From assembly GCF_021353235.1 (NCBI RefSeq), contig NZ_JAJTWT010000003.1, positions 186,001 through 250,000 of the forward strand: a DNA stretch of 64,000 bases, written 5' to 3'. The notes below the pieces were generated by a model. That model saw only the letters and a list, made by a program, of their open reading frames with translations. It had not been told where the DNA came from and did no database searches. This document shows positions 8,430 to 18,368 of this stretch, piece by piece (the stretch's first letter is position 1; every line of letters starts with the position of its first letter). The position numbers and the translations under genes were made by a program. This DNA is from Pelomonas caseinilytica. GTDB lineage: Bacteria > Pseudomonadota > Gammaproteobacteria > Burkholderiales > Burkholderiaceae_C.

Positions 8430-8623
8430 GCCGGCCGGGGCGCCGGTGAGGTGAGGGGGCGGCGAGAGGCGGGTGCCGACCCATCTGGGACATTCGCCTC
8501 CACCAAGTTCGACGCTGGAAACACCCGACGTTGGCGCAGGTCGTGCGCTGCGGGCTCTATGCCACCCGAAGCGGACTTTCCGTCGGGATGGGCGCGGGCA
8601 GCGGGGCGGGCCTGATGCTCCAT

Positions 8624-8831
8624 GTCCCCCGGTCCGCTACGCGGCCCTCCTCCTTTACTTGCGCATCAGGCCCACCCCACTGCCCGCTTGCGCAACGCCC
8701 GGCCTATTCGTCGAGGAAACCCAACAGTGCCGCAGTGGGATGCGGGGGAGCGCAATTGCGAAGGTAAAGGAGGAGGGACGCGCAGCGGCCCGGGGGACAC
8801 GTAGCAATTGCGCTCCCCTGCGTCCCACTGC
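8624..8831. repeat. Composite interleaved inverted repeats in the gap before the chemoreceptor
   Basis: The gap 8430-8925 has no convincing gene. It holds two pairs of inverted repeats in the order A-B-A'-B'. A is 8624-8660 and A' is 8761-8798 (three mismatches and one gap). B is 8732-8759 and B' is 8804-8831 (26 of 28 match, both containing CAATTGC at the end). The pairs cross each other, so in RNA they could form a pseudoknot or alternative stems. Long reading frames across this region are by-products of high GC. Confidence 0.75.
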
Positions 8832-8925
8832 CATGCGGCTGCACGCAGGAAGCGTCAGCAGACGCTCGCAGCCGACTGCTCCTGGCCGCAAGCTGCCGCC
8901 GCTTCTAACTGCGTCTGCCGTTGGC

Positions 8926-10467
8926 CTAAACCCTGAACGTCGACACCAGCTTCACCAGCTCGTCCGCCTGCTGCTTGAGGCTCTCCGCCGCGGCGGCGCT
9001 TTCCTCCACCAGCGCGGCGTTCTGCTGCGTGGCCTGGTCCATCTGGGTGATGGCCTGGCCGACCTGGCTCACGCCGGTGCTCTGTTCGCGGCTGGCCGAG
9101 CTGATCTCGCGGACGATCCCGGCCACGCGGCCGATGGCCTCCACCACCTGGGCCATGGTCTCGCCGGCACGGTTCACCAGGGCCGAGCCCTGCTCCACGC
9201 GCTCGACGCTGTCGCCGATCAGGCTCTTGATCTCGCGCGCCGCCTCGGCGCTGCGCTGGGCCAGCATGCGCACCTCGCCGGCCACGACGGCGAAGCCGCG
9301 GCCCTGCTCGCCGGCCCGCGCCGCCTCGACGGCTGCGTTGAGCGCGAGGATGTTGGTCTGGAAGGCGATGGCGTCGATGGTGCCGATGATGTCGGCGATG
9401 CGCCGCGAGCTTTCCTCGATGCCGCGCATGCGCTGCACCGCCTCGCCGACCACCTCGCCGCCCTGGCGGGCCACGGTGGTGGCGTCGTGGGCGAGCTGGT
9501 CGGCGGCGCCGGCGTTGTCGGCATTGAGCTTGACGGTGGCCGACAGCTCCTCCATCGACGCCGCCGTCTGCTGCAGGGCGCTGGCCTGCTGCTCGGTGCG
9601 CGAGGACAGGTCGTTGCTGCCCATGGCGATCTCGGAGCTGGCCGTCGCCACGCCGTTCGCGTTCTCGCGCACCGACCCCACCACGTGGCGCAGCGACTGC
9701 TGCATCTGCGCCAGCGCCTGGGCGAGCTGGGCCGTCTCGTCGCTGCCGACGCTGCGGATCTCGCGGGAGAGGTCGCCCTGACCGACGGCCTCGGCCTCCT
9801 GGATGGCGCTGCGCAAGGGCCCGACCACCGAGCGGGTGATCAGCCACGCCGCGGCCACGCCCAGGCTCAGGCAGGCCAGGGCGATGAAGAGCATCAGCAT
9901 CTGCGTGCGGCGCGCCTCTTCCATCACCTGGCGGGTCGTGTCTCGCACGCGCTCGCCCTGGTAGTCGGCCATGCGGCTGATGGTGGCGACATAGGCTTCC
10001 GAGGCCGGCCGCATCCGTCCTTCCAGCGTCTGCAGGGCCGTGGCCGCATCGCCGGCCTTGAGCTGGGCGAAGACCTGGTTGCGGATGTCGATGTAGGTCT
10101 TGCGGGCGGTGCCGATCTCGCCGAGCAGGGCCTTGCCGCGGTCGGTGTCCTCGAGCTTGGCCAGGCCGTCCTGCAGCTCCGAGATCTTGGCGCTCGTCGT
10201 CTTGATCACCGGGGCGAAGAACTCGGCCACCGGCCCCGAGCCGCCGGCCCGGGCCACGGCGTCGGTGCGCGTCACGTTGAGCTGGGTCTGCGTGCGCCAG
10301 TCCTGGGCCATGTCCTGCCGGTGCTGCAGTTCCACCAGCAGGTCGATGTGGGGACCGACCGACCCGATCTGCCGGTAGCTCAGCCCGAGGGCCAGGGCCA
10401 GCAGCAGCAGCACGAGGCCGAATCCGAGGCCCAGCCGTGTGCCTATGCGCAAGGACTGCATGTTCAT
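8926..10467 (-). CDS. Methyl-accepting chemotaxis protein
   Basis: A 513-residue membrane chemoreceptor that controls CheA. It has a short cytoplasmic start, a first membrane segment (about residues 11-30), a periplasmic four-helix-bundle-like sensor to about residue 185, a second membrane segment (about 190-212), a HAMP domain and the methyl-accepting signalling domain. The hairpin tip is the conserved [17 protein letters not shown] region. It lacks the C-terminal NWETF-type CheR tether. The ligand cannot be told from the sequence. It is transcribed in the same direction as metK but a terminator at 10557-10584 separates them, so it is probably monocistronic. Confidence 0.92.
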   Translation of the reverse strand: MNMQSLRIGTRLGLGFGLVLLLLALALGLSYRQIGSVGPHIDLLVELQHRQDMAQDWRTQTQLNVTRTDAVARAGGSGPVAEFFAPVIKTTSAKISELQDGLAKLEDTDRGKALLGEIGTARKTYIDIRNQVFAQLKAGDAATALQTLEGRMRPASEAYVATISRMADYQGERVRDTTRQVMEEARRTQMLMLFIALACLSLGVAAAWLITRSVVGPLRSAIQEAEAVGQGDLSREIRSVGSDETAQLAQALAQMQQSLRHVVGSVRENANGVATASSEIAMGSNDLSSRTEQQASALQQTAASMEELSATVKLNADNAGAADQLAHDATTVARQGGEVVGEAVQRMRGIEESSRRIADIIGTIDAIAFQTNILALNAAVEAARAGEQGRGFAVVAGEVRMLAQRSAEAAREIKSLIGDSVERVEQGSALVNRAGETMAQVVEAIGRVAGIVREISSASREQSTGVSQVGQAITQMDQATQQNAALVEESAAAAESLKQQADELVKLVSTFRV

Positions 10468-10556
10468 CTCCGCCTCCAGTGGTATGCCCGGCCATGGCCT
10501 TTCGACGGATGGCCGGATGCGTCGACTCTAACCGTCAGGGGAGGGGACAGGAAGGA

Positions 10557-10584
10557 ACAAAAACACCGCCTCGCGGGCGGTGTT
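10557..10584 (-). terminator. Rho-independent terminator downstream of metK
   Basis: On the minus strand a perfect 9-bp stem (AACACCGCC with GGCGGTGTT, 10562-10570 and 10576-10584) with a five-base loop is followed by a run of T. It lies after the metK echo copies and 90 bases before the chemoreceptor start. Confidence 0.85.
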
Positions 10585-10628
10585 CGGGGGAGGGCGGTGA
10601 GGGCGAACGGCGCTTTCGCGGGGTGGGC

Positions 10629-10857
10629 TTACAGCCCAGCGGCCGCGCGCAGCGCTGCCGCCTTATGGTCTTCGCTCACGTCGCTGCGCGACATGAGCTT
10701 CGCCCCAAGTCCCAGGGTTCGCTGTCGCGAACGCCGGGCCTACAGCCCGGCCGCTGCACGCAGCGCCTGGGCCTTGTCGGTCTTTTGGTCTCCTCTCACG
10801 TCGCTGCGCGACATGAGCGTCGCTCGAGAACCGCCAAGCCGCTTCGCGGTGGGCTTA
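10629..10857 (-). repeat. Two degenerate tandem echoes of the metK 3' end
   Basis: On the minus strand the last codons of metK (ending [11 protein letters not shown] and stop) are followed by two further copies. Copy 1 (10740-10781) reads [13 protein letters not shown] and stop; copy 2 (10629-10664) reads [11 protein letters not shown] and stop. The spacing is 115 and 111 bases. Between them a 24-base hairpin-forming word is repeated exactly at 10675-10698 and 10795-10818. The whole gap 10468-10854 therefore consists of repeats plus the terminator; no separate gene is seen. Confidence 0.85.
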
Positions 10858-12036
10858 CAGCCCAGCGGCCGCGCGCAGCGCCGCCGCCTTGTCGGTCCTC
10901 TCCCAAGTGAACTCCGGTTCCTCGCGGCCGAAGTGGCCGTAGGCGGCGGTCTTGGAGTAGATCGGGCGCAGCAGGTCCAGCATCTGGATGATGCCCTTGG
11001 GGCGCAGGTCGAAGTGCTCGTTCACGAGGGCGGCGATCTTGTCGTCGGGGATGACGCCCGTGCCTTCGGTGTAGACGGTCACGTTCATCGGGCGGGCCAC
11101 GCCGATGGCGTAGGCGACCTGGATCTGGCACTGGCGCGCCAGGCCCGCGGCGACGACGTTCTTGGCCACGTAGCGGGCGGCATAGGCGGCGCTGCGGTCG
11201 ACCTTGGACGGGTCCTTGCCGGAGAAGGCGCCGCCGCCGTGGGGGCAGGCGCCGCCGTAGGTGTCGACGATGATCTTGCGCCCCGTCAGGCCGCAGTCGC
11301 CCTGCGGGCCGCCGATGACGAAACGACCCGTCGGGTTGATGAGGTACTTGGTCTCGGACGTCAGCCAGGCCTTGGGCAGCACGGGCTTGATCAGCTCCTC
11401 GCGGATGGCCTCGTAGAACTCGTCCGTCATGCGGTCGCCGAGCGAGTACTCGGGCGCGTGCTGGGTGGACAGCACCACGGTGTCGATGCTGTGCGGGCGG
11501 CCGTCGACGTAGCGCATGGTCACCTGGCTCTTGGCGTCAGGGCGCAGGAAGGGCAGGCGGCCGTCCTTGCGCAGCTGGGCCTGGCGCTCCACCAGGCGGT
11601 GGGCGTAGTAGATGGGCGCGGGCATCAGTTCGGGCGTCTCGTCGCAGGCGTAGCCGAACATCAGGCCCTGGTCGCCGGCGCCGGTGTTGAGGTGGTCGTC
11701 GCTGGCGTGGTCCACGCCCTGGGCGATGTCGTTGCTCTGCTTGTCGTAGGCCACGAGCACCGCGCAGCCCTTGTAGTCGATGCCGTACTCGGTGTTGTCG
11801 TAGCCGATGCGCTTGATGGTGTCGCGCGCGACCTGGATGTAGTCGACGTAGGCGTTGGTCGTGATCTCGCCGGCCAGCACCACGAGGCCGGTGTTGCACA
11901 GCGTCTCGGCGGCCACGCGGCTGCGCGGGTCCTGCTCGAAGATGGCGTCGAGGATGGCGTCCGAGATCTGGTCGGCCACCTTGTCGGGGTGTCCTTCGGA
12001 AACCGATTCGGACGTGAAGAGGAAGTCGTTGGCCAC
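10855..12036 (-). CDS. metK: S-adenosylmethionine synthetase
   Basis: MetK makes S-adenosylmethionine from methionine and ATP in the cytoplasm. The 393-residue product starts [19 protein letters not shown] (Val read as Met), with the ATP-binding GHPDK, the [10 protein letters not shown] motif and the [16 protein letters not shown] loop all intact. The start chosen is GTG at 12036 with a GGAG ribosome site a few bases upstream; the longer frame to 12135 adds residues absent from the family. A TATACT -10-like box at 12153-12158 on this strand suggests an untranslated leader of about 110 bases. It is divergent from lpxL. Its 3' end is repeated twice downstream. Confidence 0.96.
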   Translation of the reverse strand: MANDFLFTSESVSEGHPDKVADQISDAILDAIFEQDPRSRVAAETLCNTGLVVLAGEITTNAYVDYIQVARDTIKRIGYDNTEYGIDYKGCAVLVAYDKQSNDIAQGVDHASDDHLNTGAGDQGLMFGYACDETPELMPAPIYYAHRLVERQAQLRKDGRLPFLRPDAKSQVTMRYVDGRPHSIDTVVLSTQHAPEYSLGDRMTDEFYEAIREELIKPVLPKAWLTSETKYLINPTGRFVIGGPQGDCGLTGRKIIVDTYGGACPHGGGAFSGKDPSKVDRSAAYAARYVAKNVVAAGLARQCQIQVAYAIGVARPMNVTVYTEGTGVIPDDKIAALVNEHFDLRPKGIIQMLDLLRPIYSKTAAYGHFGREEPEFTWERTDKAAALRAAAGL

Positions 12037-12152
12037 TTTTAAACTCCGGTTGATGTTGGTCGGCGTTGCCGTTGCTCCGGGAGATGCGGCGAACGCTTTA
12101 GCGGGATTTGTGGATCGCCCCGCAAGTAGTTCCATAACTCGGCGATTCGCGC

Positions 12153-12160
12153 AGTATAAA
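12153..12160. promoter_or_regulatory. Shared AT-rich core promoter region between metK and lpxL
   Basis: The sequence AGTATAAA reads as TATACT on the minus strand (toward metK) and TATAAA on the plus strand (toward lpxL). Plus-strand use would place transcription start almost on the lpxL ATG at 12165. No good -35 box was found for either direction, so this is tentative. Confidence 0.35.
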
Positions 12161-12164
12161 AAAC

Positions 12165-13046
12165 ATGAGCCTGGTTTTCCGCTGTTTGTCCTGGCTGCCT
12201 CTGGCGCTTTTGCACGCTTTGGGCGCGGCCCTGGGCTGGATCGTCTATCTGGCGTCAGGCAGCTACCGCCGCCGCTTCAAGGCCAATGTGGCCCAGACGG
12301 GCCTGCCCTGGGCCGCCGCGAGGCCGGCCATCGCCGCGGCCGGACGCATGGCGGCGGAGCTGCCCTGGCTGTGGGTCGCGCACAAGGACCGGCCCTTCGG
12401 CGACGCGGTGCAGTGGCGCAACGCCGAACTCATCGAGGCCGCCCTGGCCCGCAAGCGCGGCCTGGTCCTGCTGACGCCCCACCTCGGCTGCTTCGAGATC
12501 ACCGCCCAGGCCATCGCCGAGCGCTTTACGACGCCCGAGTCGCCCCTGACGGTGCTCTACCGGCCGGCCCGCCAGGCCGCGCTGCGCGACGTCATGGCCG
12601 GCTCGCGCGAGCGGCCCGGCTTGGCCACCGCGCCGGCCTCGCTGGCCGGGGTGCGCCAGATGATCCGCGCGCTGCGCCGGGGCGAGGCCGTCGGCCTGCT
12701 GCCCGACCAGGTGCCGCCCGATGGCCTGGGGGTCTGGGCGCCCTTCTTCGGCCGCCCGGCCTACACCATGACGCTGGCGGCCCGGCTGGTGCAGCAGACG
12801 GGCGCGGCGGCGCTGCTGATCTGGGGCGAGCGCCTGGGCGGTGGGCGGGGCTACGTCGTGCACGTGCTGCCCGCGCCCGAGATTGCCCCCGACGCCACGC
12901 CCGAAGCCGCCGCCACGGCCATCAACGCCGCGATGGAAGGCCTCATCCGCCGCGCACCGGGCCAGTACCTGTGGGGCTACCACCGCTACAAGCGGCCGCG
13001 CGGCCTGGACATTGGCGCGGCGCCGCCGGCCGGCGAGCCGGGCTGA
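12165..13046 (+). CDS. lpxL: Lipid A biosynthesis acyltransferase (LpxL/HtrB family)
   Basis: A 293-residue inner-membrane enzyme that adds a secondary acyl chain to lipid A, using acyl carrier protein as donor. An N-terminal hydrophobic segment (about residues 8-28) is followed by the acyltransferase HX4E motif in PHLGCFE, and by the later GLLPDQ and GVWAPFFG motifs of the family. No ribosome site is visible before the ATG; a TATAAA box ends five bases upstream, which fits a leaderless message. Divergence from metK is a conserved arrangement in Burkholderiales. LpxM is a possible alternative name. Confidence 0.88.
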   Translation: MSLVFRCLSWLPLALLHALGAALGWIVYLASGSYRRRFKANVAQTGLPWAAARPAIAAAGRMAAELPWLWVAHKDRPFGDAVQWRNAELIEAALARKRGLVLLTPHLGCFEITAQAIAERFTTPESPLTVLYRPARQAALRDVMAGSRERPGLATAPASLAGVRQMIRALRRGEAVGLLPDQVPPDGLGVWAPFFGRPAYTMTLAARLVQQTGAAALLIWGERLGGGRGYVVHVLPAPEIAPDATPEAAATAINAAMEGLIRRAPGQYLWGYHRYKRPRGLDIGAAPPAGEPG

Positions 13047-13125
13047 GCCGAGCCGGCGGACGCAGGCCCCATGCCGAGGGGCGCCACCGTGAGGGGTCTT
13101 GCAGGCCCTCCCTGATAATCGTGGC

Positions 13126-13965
13126 ATGAGATTGCGCTTCACCAAGATGCAGGGTGCCGGCAACGATTTCGTCGTCATCGATGCCACGCGGCAGCCCTTC
13201 GCGCTGACGCCCGAGCAGATGCGGCGCCTCGGCGACCGGCGCTTCGGCGTGGGCTGCGACCAGATCCTGGTCATCGAGCCCAGCAACGATGCCGGCGCGG
13301 ACTTCCGCTACCGCATCTTCAACAACACCGGTGCCGAGGTCGAGCATTGCGGCAACGGCTCGCGCTGCTTCGTGCGCTACGTCGTCGACGCCGGGCTGAC
13401 GGACAAGCGCGAGGTCGTCGTCGACACCATGAACCGCCGCCTGCGCCTGCAGCTGCAGGACGACGGACGCGTCACCGTGGACATGGGCGCGCCGGTGTTC
13501 GACCACGCGGCCCTGCCCTTCGACGCCAGCGGCCTGACCCCGCGGTACGTGAACGGCTTCGAGCTCTGGCCCGTGCAGGGCGTGGAGCTGGCCGTGCTGT
13601 CCATGGGCAACCCGCATGCGGTGCAGCGCGTGGACGACGTCGAGACGGCGCCCGTGGCGACCCTCGGCCCGGCGATCGAGCACGACGCGCGATTCCCGAG
13701 ACGCGTGAACGCCGGCTTCATGCAGGTGCTGGCGCGCGACCGCATCGCCCTGCGGGTGTTCGAGCGCGATGCCGGCGAGACCCTGGCCTGCGGCACCGGC
13801 GCCTGCGCGGCCGTGGTCGCGGGCATCCGCCTGGGCTGGCTGGACGCGGCGGTGGAGGTGCAGACCCGCGGCGGCCAGCTGCGCATCGAATGGGCCGGCG
13901 GCGCGAGCCCCGTGCGCATGACCGGCCCCGCCACCCGAGTTTTTGACGGAGAGATCACGCTGTGA
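13126..13965 (+). CDS. dapF: Diaminopimelate epimerase
   Basis: DapF interconverts LL- and meso-diaminopimelate for lysine and peptidoglycan synthesis. The 279-residue protein has the two catalytic cysteines: Cys75 in HCGNGSRC and Cys222 in ACGTGAC. The N-terminus [19 protein letters not shown] is family-typical and fixes the start at 13126. No ribosome site is seen and a GATAAT box lies at 13114-13119, so the message may be leaderless. Its stop overlaps the GTG of the next gene by four bases; dapF-DUF484-xerC is a conserved operon. Confidence 0.95.
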   Translation: MRLRFTKMQGAGNDFVVIDATRQPFALTPEQMRRLGDRRFGVGCDQILVIEPSNDAGADFRYRIFNNTGAEVEHCGNGSRCFVRYVVDAGLTDKREVVVDTMNRRLRLQLQDDGRVTVDMGAPVFDHAALPFDASGLTPRYVNGFELWPVQGVELAVLSMGNPHAVQRVDDVETAPVATLGPAIEHDARFPRRVNAGFMQVLARDRIALRVFERDAGETLACGTGACAAVVAGIRLGWLDAAVEVQTRGGQLRIEWAGGASPVRMTGPATRVFDGEITL

Positions 13966-14675
13966 GTTCCAACCCGGCCGCCGACGCGGTGCAAGGCATC
14001 ACCGAAACCGACATCGCCAACTACCTGGCCGCCACGCCCGGCTTCTTCGAGCGCCACGCGGCCCTGCTGGCCTCGGTGCAGCTGCAGCACCCGCACGGCG
14101 CGCGCGCCGTGTCGCTGCAGGAGCGCCAGGCCGAGATGCTGCGCGACAAGATCAAGGGCCTGGAGCTGCGCATCGTCGACATGATCCGCAACGGCCAGGA
14201 CAACGTCGCCATCGCCGACCGCCTGCACCGCTGGACCCTGGCCGTCATGCGCGCCGCCGGCACGCCGGCCGAGCTGCCCGGCGTGCTGCTGGCCGAGCTG
14301 CGCCACCAGTTCATGATCCCGCAGGCCAGCCTGCGCCTGTGGGGCGTGGCGCCCGAGCACGAGGCCTCGGAGTACGCGGCTTCGGTCAGTGCCGACGTGA
14401 AGAGCTTCGCTTCCAGCCTGAGCCAGCCCTACTGCGGGGTCAATTCGGGCTTCGAGGCGGCGCGCTGGCTGGGCCTGTCGGAAAGCGGCGGCATCGCCAC
14501 CTCGCTGGCCCTCATCCCGCTGCACCAGCCGGGCGTGCAGGAGGACAAGCCCTTCGGCCTGCTCGTGCTGGGCTCGCCCGACCCGACCCGCTACACCGCG
14601 GAGATGGGTACGGACTTCCTCACCCGCGTCGGCGAGATCGCCAGCGCGGGCTTGGCGGGGCTGCTGGCCGGATGA
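13962..14675 (+). CDS. DUF484 family protein
   Basis: A 237-residue cytoplasmic protein of the DUF484 family, whose biochemical role is not established; the fold is GAF-like. The family hallmark is the N-terminal segment [20 protein letters not shown], followed by a coiled region with [13 protein letters not shown]. The start is GTG, overlapping the dapF stop, and its own stop overlaps the xerC ATG, so it is translationally coupled at both ends. The same trio is found in enterobacteria and pseudomonads. Confidence 0.88.
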   Translation: MSSNPAADAVQGITETDIANYLAATPGFFERHAALLASVQLQHPHGARAVSLQERQAEMLRDKIKGLELRIVDMIRNGQDNVAIADRLHRWTLAVMRAAGTPAELPGVLLAELRHQFMIPQASLRLWGVAPEHEASEYAASVSADVKSFASSLSQPYCGVNSGFEAARWLGLSESGGIATSLALIPLHQPGVQEDKPFGLLVLGSPDPTRYTAEMGTDFLTRVGEIASAGLAGLLAG

Positions 14676-15595
14676 ATGGACTCTGCGCTGACTTTGGCGA
14701 CTACCTGCAGCACGCCCGCGTGCAGCAGCGCCTGAGCCCGCGCACGCTACGGGTCTACGAAGACGGCCTGGAGCGCCTGCAAACCCTGCTGGCAGGCGGC
14801 GGCATCGAGCCGCGGGCCCTCGGCATCGCGCAGGCCCGGCGCTTCGCCGCCCAGCTCCACCGCGAGGGCCTCGGCCCTAAGTCCATCGCGCTGCTGTTGT
14901 CGGTCTGGCGCAGCGCCTACCGCTGGCTGGGGCTGCAGGGCCGCGTCGCCCTCAACCCCTTCGACGGCCTGAAGGCGCCCAAGGCGCCCAAGCCCCTGCC
15001 CAAGGCCCTGGGCGTGGACGACGCCGTGCAACTGGCCAGCCATGTGCCCGACGACATCGCCGACTCGCGGCTGGAGGCGCGCGACCGCGCCATGGTGGAG
15101 CTGCTCTACGGCGCCGGCCTGCGCTCGGCCGAGCTGATCGGCCTGGACGCCCAGGCCAGCGGCAGCGCCGCCGGCTGGGTGGACCTGCCGTCGATGGAGG
15201 TCCACGTGCTCGGCAAGGGCGGCAAGCGCCGCAGCACGCCGCTCGGGCGGGCAGCGGCCGAGGCCCTGCAGGCCTGGCTGGCCGTGCGCGGCGAGCTCGC
15301 CGCGCCGGGCGAGCCGGCCCTCTTCGTCGGTGCCCGCGGCCACCGCGTGGCCGGCTCCACGCTGCGGGCCATGCTGTCGGCCCGCGCCGTGGCGGCCGGC
15401 ACGCCGGCCCACGTGCATCCGCACATGCTCAGGCACAGCTTCGCCTCGCACCTGCTGCAGTCCAGCGGCGACCTGCGGGCGGTGCAGGAGCTGCTCGGCC
15501 ACGCCCACATCACGACCACCCAGGTGTACACCCAGCTGGACCATCAGCACCTGGCTCGCATCTACGACGCGGCCCACCCGCGCGCAAAGAAATGA
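14672..15595 (+). CDS. xerC: Tyrosine recombinase XerC
   Basis: XerC acts with XerD at dif sites to resolve chromosome dimers. The 307-residue protein shows an N-terminal SAM-like DNA-binding domain and the full catalytic set: Arg151 (GLRSAEL), Lys182 (GKGGKRR), His251 and Arg254 (HPHMLRH), His277 (GHAHI) and the nucleophile Tyr286 (TQVYTQL). The ATG overlaps the preceding stop. Operon context with dapF argues for XerC rather than XerD or an integron or phage integrase. Confidence 0.94.
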   Translation: MNGLCADFGDYLQHARVQQRLSPRTLRVYEDGLERLQTLLAGGGIEPRALGIAQARRFAAQLHREGLGPKSIALLLSVWRSAYRWLGLQGRVALNPFDGLKAPKAPKPLPKALGVDDAVQLASHVPDDIADSRLEARDRAMVELLYGAGLRSAELIGLDAQASGSAAGWVDLPSMEVHVLGKGGKRRSTPLGRAAAEALQAWLAVRGELAAPGEPALFVGARGHRVAGSTLRAMLSARAVAAGTPAHVHPHMLRHSFASHLLQSSGDLRAVQELLGHAHITTTQVYTQLDHQHLARIYDAAHPRAKK

Positions 15596-17190
15596 CCCAC
15601 CCCCTACGCGCTTCGCGCGCCCCCTCGAGGGGGCAACCCAGGCCGCCCGGCAAAGCCGGTTCGGCCGGGTTTGCGCGATCTGTCGCCGCGCTTTCGGCGC
15701 TCGCTCCGATGCTGGCCTGCGCCCTCCCCGACGAAGCGCCGTTCGCGCGCGTCAACACCATCCGGCCCGCCGCCGTCGAGAGCAACTGGACCTCGATGAA
15801 GATGCCCGACGGCGGGCGCACCGCCTTCGCGTCGATCAGCTACCTGATGGCCTATGACGACGACTGGGGCTTCGGCCCGGGCGTCTACGGCGCCGCCAAG
15901 GGCAACTACGGCGGCATCTTCACCGTCGGCTTCACCGGCCAGCGGCGCTGGCGCCTGACGGGCAACACCCACCTCGCGGCCAGCCTCTACGTCGGTGCGG
16001 GCGGCGGCGTGTCGAGCCAGCAGCTGCGCTTCGGCGGCGGCCTGATGCTGCGCCCGGAGATCTCCCTGCGCACCGAGGTCGGCCGCTGGTACTCGGGCAT
16101 CGGCATCTCGCAGATCCGCTTCCCGAGCGGCAACGTCAGGAGCGGCACTGGCCTGTCCTTCACCCTCGGCCGGGCCATGGACTTCGCCAGTTTCTCGCCC
16201 GACGACGCCGGCCTGCCGGGCCGCGCCGGGCGGCGCACCGGCCTGGGCTTCGACGAGATCACGCTGACCGGCGGCTTCGAGAAGCCGCGCTCCAGCGCCC
16301 GCGACCGCAGCGGCAACCCGCGCACGGCCAAGGTCGGCAAGGCCGGTGCCGAACTGCGCCAGTACATCGCCGAGGGCAGTTGGTGGGGCGTGGAGGCTTC
16401 GGGCGCCGCCAAGGGCGGGGCCGATGGCTACATGGAGGTGCTGGGCCAGATCGGCCAGGACTGGGCGGTGTTCGGCACGCCGCGCCTGCGCGTGGGCGGC
16501 CAACTGGGTGCAGGCCTGGGCGGCGGCGGCAACCTCGACACCGGCAACGGCTGGCTGCTGCGCGCCGGGCCCACGCTGCGCTGGATCACGCCCTGGGGCC
16601 CCAGCCTGCGCCTGGATGCCGGCTACACCCACGCCCCGAGTGGCGCCTATGGCGGCACCTTCGTGCGCGCGGCCCTCAGCATGCCGCTGGACCGCACGCC
16701 CACGCTGATCGCCGACGACCCCGGCGGCACGGTGCGCGCCCAGCAACTCGGCGCCAGCGTGCTGCACCTGCCGCGCGTGCGCTTCAAGGACGGCCGCCAG
16801 GAGGCCGTCACCCACCTGGCCGTCAGCATGTCGCGCGAGTTCTCGCCGCGCTGGTACGGCACGGCCCAGGCCGGCAGTGCCGCGGCCGGCAGCGCGGGCG
16901 CCTACTCCTTCGGCCTTTTCGGTGCGGGCGTGCAGAGTGATCCGCTCAGCCCGTCGTGGGGCCGCATGCGCGTGGGCGCCGAGTGGCTGGTGGGCGCGGC
17001 CGGCGGCGGCGGCGTGGCCGTGGGTGGCGGTGCAGTGACCCAGGCCGAGGTCTGGGCGCAGTGGCAACTGGCCGAGCGGCTGAGGCTGCGCGCCGGCGTG
17101 GGCGAGTTCCGCACGCTGCGCCACCGCCAGCAGTCCACGCCGCTGACACATCTGTCCCTGAGCTACGCCTTCGGCACGCTGCAGCGATGA
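15592..17190 (+). CDS. Exported beta-barrel-like outer membrane protein, unknown function
   Basis: A 532-residue protein I do not recognise. Residues about 28-45 (ARSVAALSALAPMLACA) look like a signal peptide. The rest is rich in alternating hydrophobic/Gly strands (GGIFTVGFTGQRRWRL, LRLRAGVGEF), with a C-terminal LTHLSLSYAFGTLQR pattern, so an outer membrane barrel, perhaps two barrel-like halves, is likely. The ATG at 15592 overlaps the xerC stop and the rlmI ATG overlaps its own stop, so it is embedded in the operon. Its first about 25 codons lie in palindromic intergenic-type sequence (16-bp palindrome at 15619-15634). No later start would keep the signal peptide. Confidence 0.65.
   Translation: MTHPLRASRAPSRGQPRPPGKAGSAGFARSVAALSALAPMLACALPDEAPFARVNTIRPAAVESNWTSMKMPDGGRTAFASISYLMAYDDDWGFGPGVYGAAKGNYGGIFTVGFTGQRRWRLTGNTHLAASLYVGAGGGVSSQQLRFGGGLMLRPEISLRTEVGRWYSGIGISQIRFPSGNVRSGTGLSFTLGRAMDFASFSPDDAGLPGRAGRRTGLGFDEITLTGGFEKPRSSARDRSGNPRTAKVGKAGAELRQYIAEGSWWGVEASGAAKGGADGYMEVLGQIGQDWAVFGTPRLRVGGQLGAGLGGGGNLDTGNGWLLRAGPTLRWITPWGPSLRLDAGYTHAPSGAYGGTFVRAALSMPLDRTPTLIADDPGGTVRAQQLGASVLHLPRVRFKDGRQEAVTHLAVSMSREFSPRWYGTAQAGSAAAGSAGAYSFGLFGAGVQSDPLSPSWGRMRVGAEWLVGAAGGGGVAVGGGAVTQAEVWAQWQLAERLRLRAGVGEFRTLRHRQQSTPLTHLSLSYAFGTLQR
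15619..15634. repeat. 16-bp perfect palindrome inside the 5' end of a gene
   Basis: GCCCCCTCGAGGGGGC is a perfect palindrome preceded by a CGCGCTTCGCGCG inverted word. Together they look like an intergenic palindromic repeat that now encodes the N-terminus of the barrel-like protein. In mRNA it would hide or pause the first codons. Confidence 0.7.
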
Positions 17191-18368
17191 AGACGATCAG
17201 GCTGCGCCCGGGCAAGGAGCGCTCCCTCCTCAAGCGCCATCCCTGGGTGTTCGAAGGCTCGGTCGCACGCGGCGGCGCCGATGCCGGCGAGACGGTGCGC
17301 GTGGAGTCGGCCGAGGGCGAGTTCCTGTGCTGGGCGGCGTTCAGCCCGAAGTCGCAGATCCGCCTGCGCGCCTGGAGCTTCGACGAGGCCGAGCGCATCG
17401 ACGCCGCCTTCTTCCGCCGCCGCATCGACCAAGCCATCGCCATGCGGGCGCGGCTGGCCATCGCCTCCGATGGCTGGCGCCTCGTGCACGGCGAGGCCGA
17501 CGGCCTGCCCGGCCTGGTGGTGGACCGTTATGGCGACACGCTGGTGGCGCAGTTCGCCAGCGCCGGGGCCGAGCGCTGGAAGGCCGTCATCGCCGATGCG
17601 CTGCTGGCCGCGACGGGCCTTGCGCGCCTCTACGAGCGCTCCGACGCCCAGGCCCGCGAGTGGGAAGGCCTGACCCCGCAGACCGGCTGGCTGCGTGGTG
17701 ACGGCGAGACCGCGCTGACCCTGCGCGAGCACGACTGGCGGCTGACCCTGGACGTGGCCGAGGGCCACAAGACCGGCTACTACCTCGACCAGCGCGACAG
17801 CCGCCGCCGCTTTGCCGACGCCGTGCGCCAGTACGGCTGCCAGACGGTGCTGAACTGCTTCAGCTACACGGGTGGGTTCTCGGTGGCGGCGCTGGCGGGT
17901 GGGGCGAGCCACGTGGTCAGCGTCGATTCCTCCGGCCCCGCGCTCGCGCGTGCGAACGCCCACGTCGCGCTGAACGACTTCGACGCGAGCCGCCACGAGG
18001 CCTGGGACGCCGACGTCAACGCCACGCTGCGCCGCTGCCTGAAGGAAGGCCGGCGCTTCGACGCCATCGTGCTCGACCCGCCCAAGTTCGCGCCCACGGC
18101 CGCCCATGCCGAGCGCGCCGCGCGCGCCTACAAGGACATCAACCGCCTGGCCTTCCAACTGCTCGAAGCCGGCGGCCTGCTCTACACCTTCTCCTGCTCG
18201 GGCGGCATCTCGCCCGACCTCTTCCACAAGATCGTGGCGGGCGCGGGGCTGGATGCCGGCGTGGACGGCTACATCGTCGACCGCCTCTCGGCCGCCGCCG
18301 ACCATCCGCAGACGGTGCGCTTCCCCGAGGGCGACTACCTCAAGGGCCTGGCCCTGCTCAAGCGCTGA
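17187..18368 (+). CDS. rlmI: Class I SAM-dependent rRNA methyltransferase, RlmI-like
   Basis: RlmI methylates a cytosine of 23S rRNA (C1962 in E. coli). The 393-residue protein has an N-terminal PUA domain (LRPGKERSLLKRHPWVFEGS), the EEHRE-like central part with HKTGYYLDQR, a SAM-binding Rossmann domain (VLNCFSYTGGFSV) and the catalytic LDPPKFAP motif, then the FSCSGG cysteine near the end. The length fits the family. The ATG overlaps the previous stop codon. Its last 11 bases overlap the convergent PEP-CTERM protease gene. Confidence 0.9.
   Translation: MKTIRLRPGKERSLLKRHPWVFEGSVARGGADAGETVRVESAEGEFLCWAAFSPKSQIRLRAWSFDEAERIDAAFFRRRIDQAIAMRARLAIASDGWRLVHGEADGLPGLVVDRYGDTLVAQFASAGAERWKAVIADALLAATGLARLYERSDAQAREWEGLTPQTGWLRGDGETALTLREHDWRLTLDVAEGHKTGYYLDQRDSRRRFADAVRQYGCQTVLNCFSYTGGFSVAALAGGASHVVSVDSSGPALARANAHVALNDFDASRHEAWDADVNATLRRCLKEGRRFDAIVLDPPKFAPTAAHAERAARAYKDINRLAFQLLEAGGLLYTFSCSGGISPDLFHKIVAGAGLDAGVDGYIVDRLSAAADHPQTVRFPEGDYLKGLALLKR

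Noticed and set aside
8473-12042. A 1189-residue open frame on the plus strand across the chemoreceptor and metK
   Set aside because: It lies antisense to two well-conserved genes, is rich in Arg/His/Gly/Leu typical of GC-rich shadow frames and matches no family.
12037-12152. Possible riboswitch in the metK leader
   Set aside because: A leader of about 110 bases and a small GCGGG/CCCGC stem exist, but I could not match any known SAM or SAH riboswitch core.
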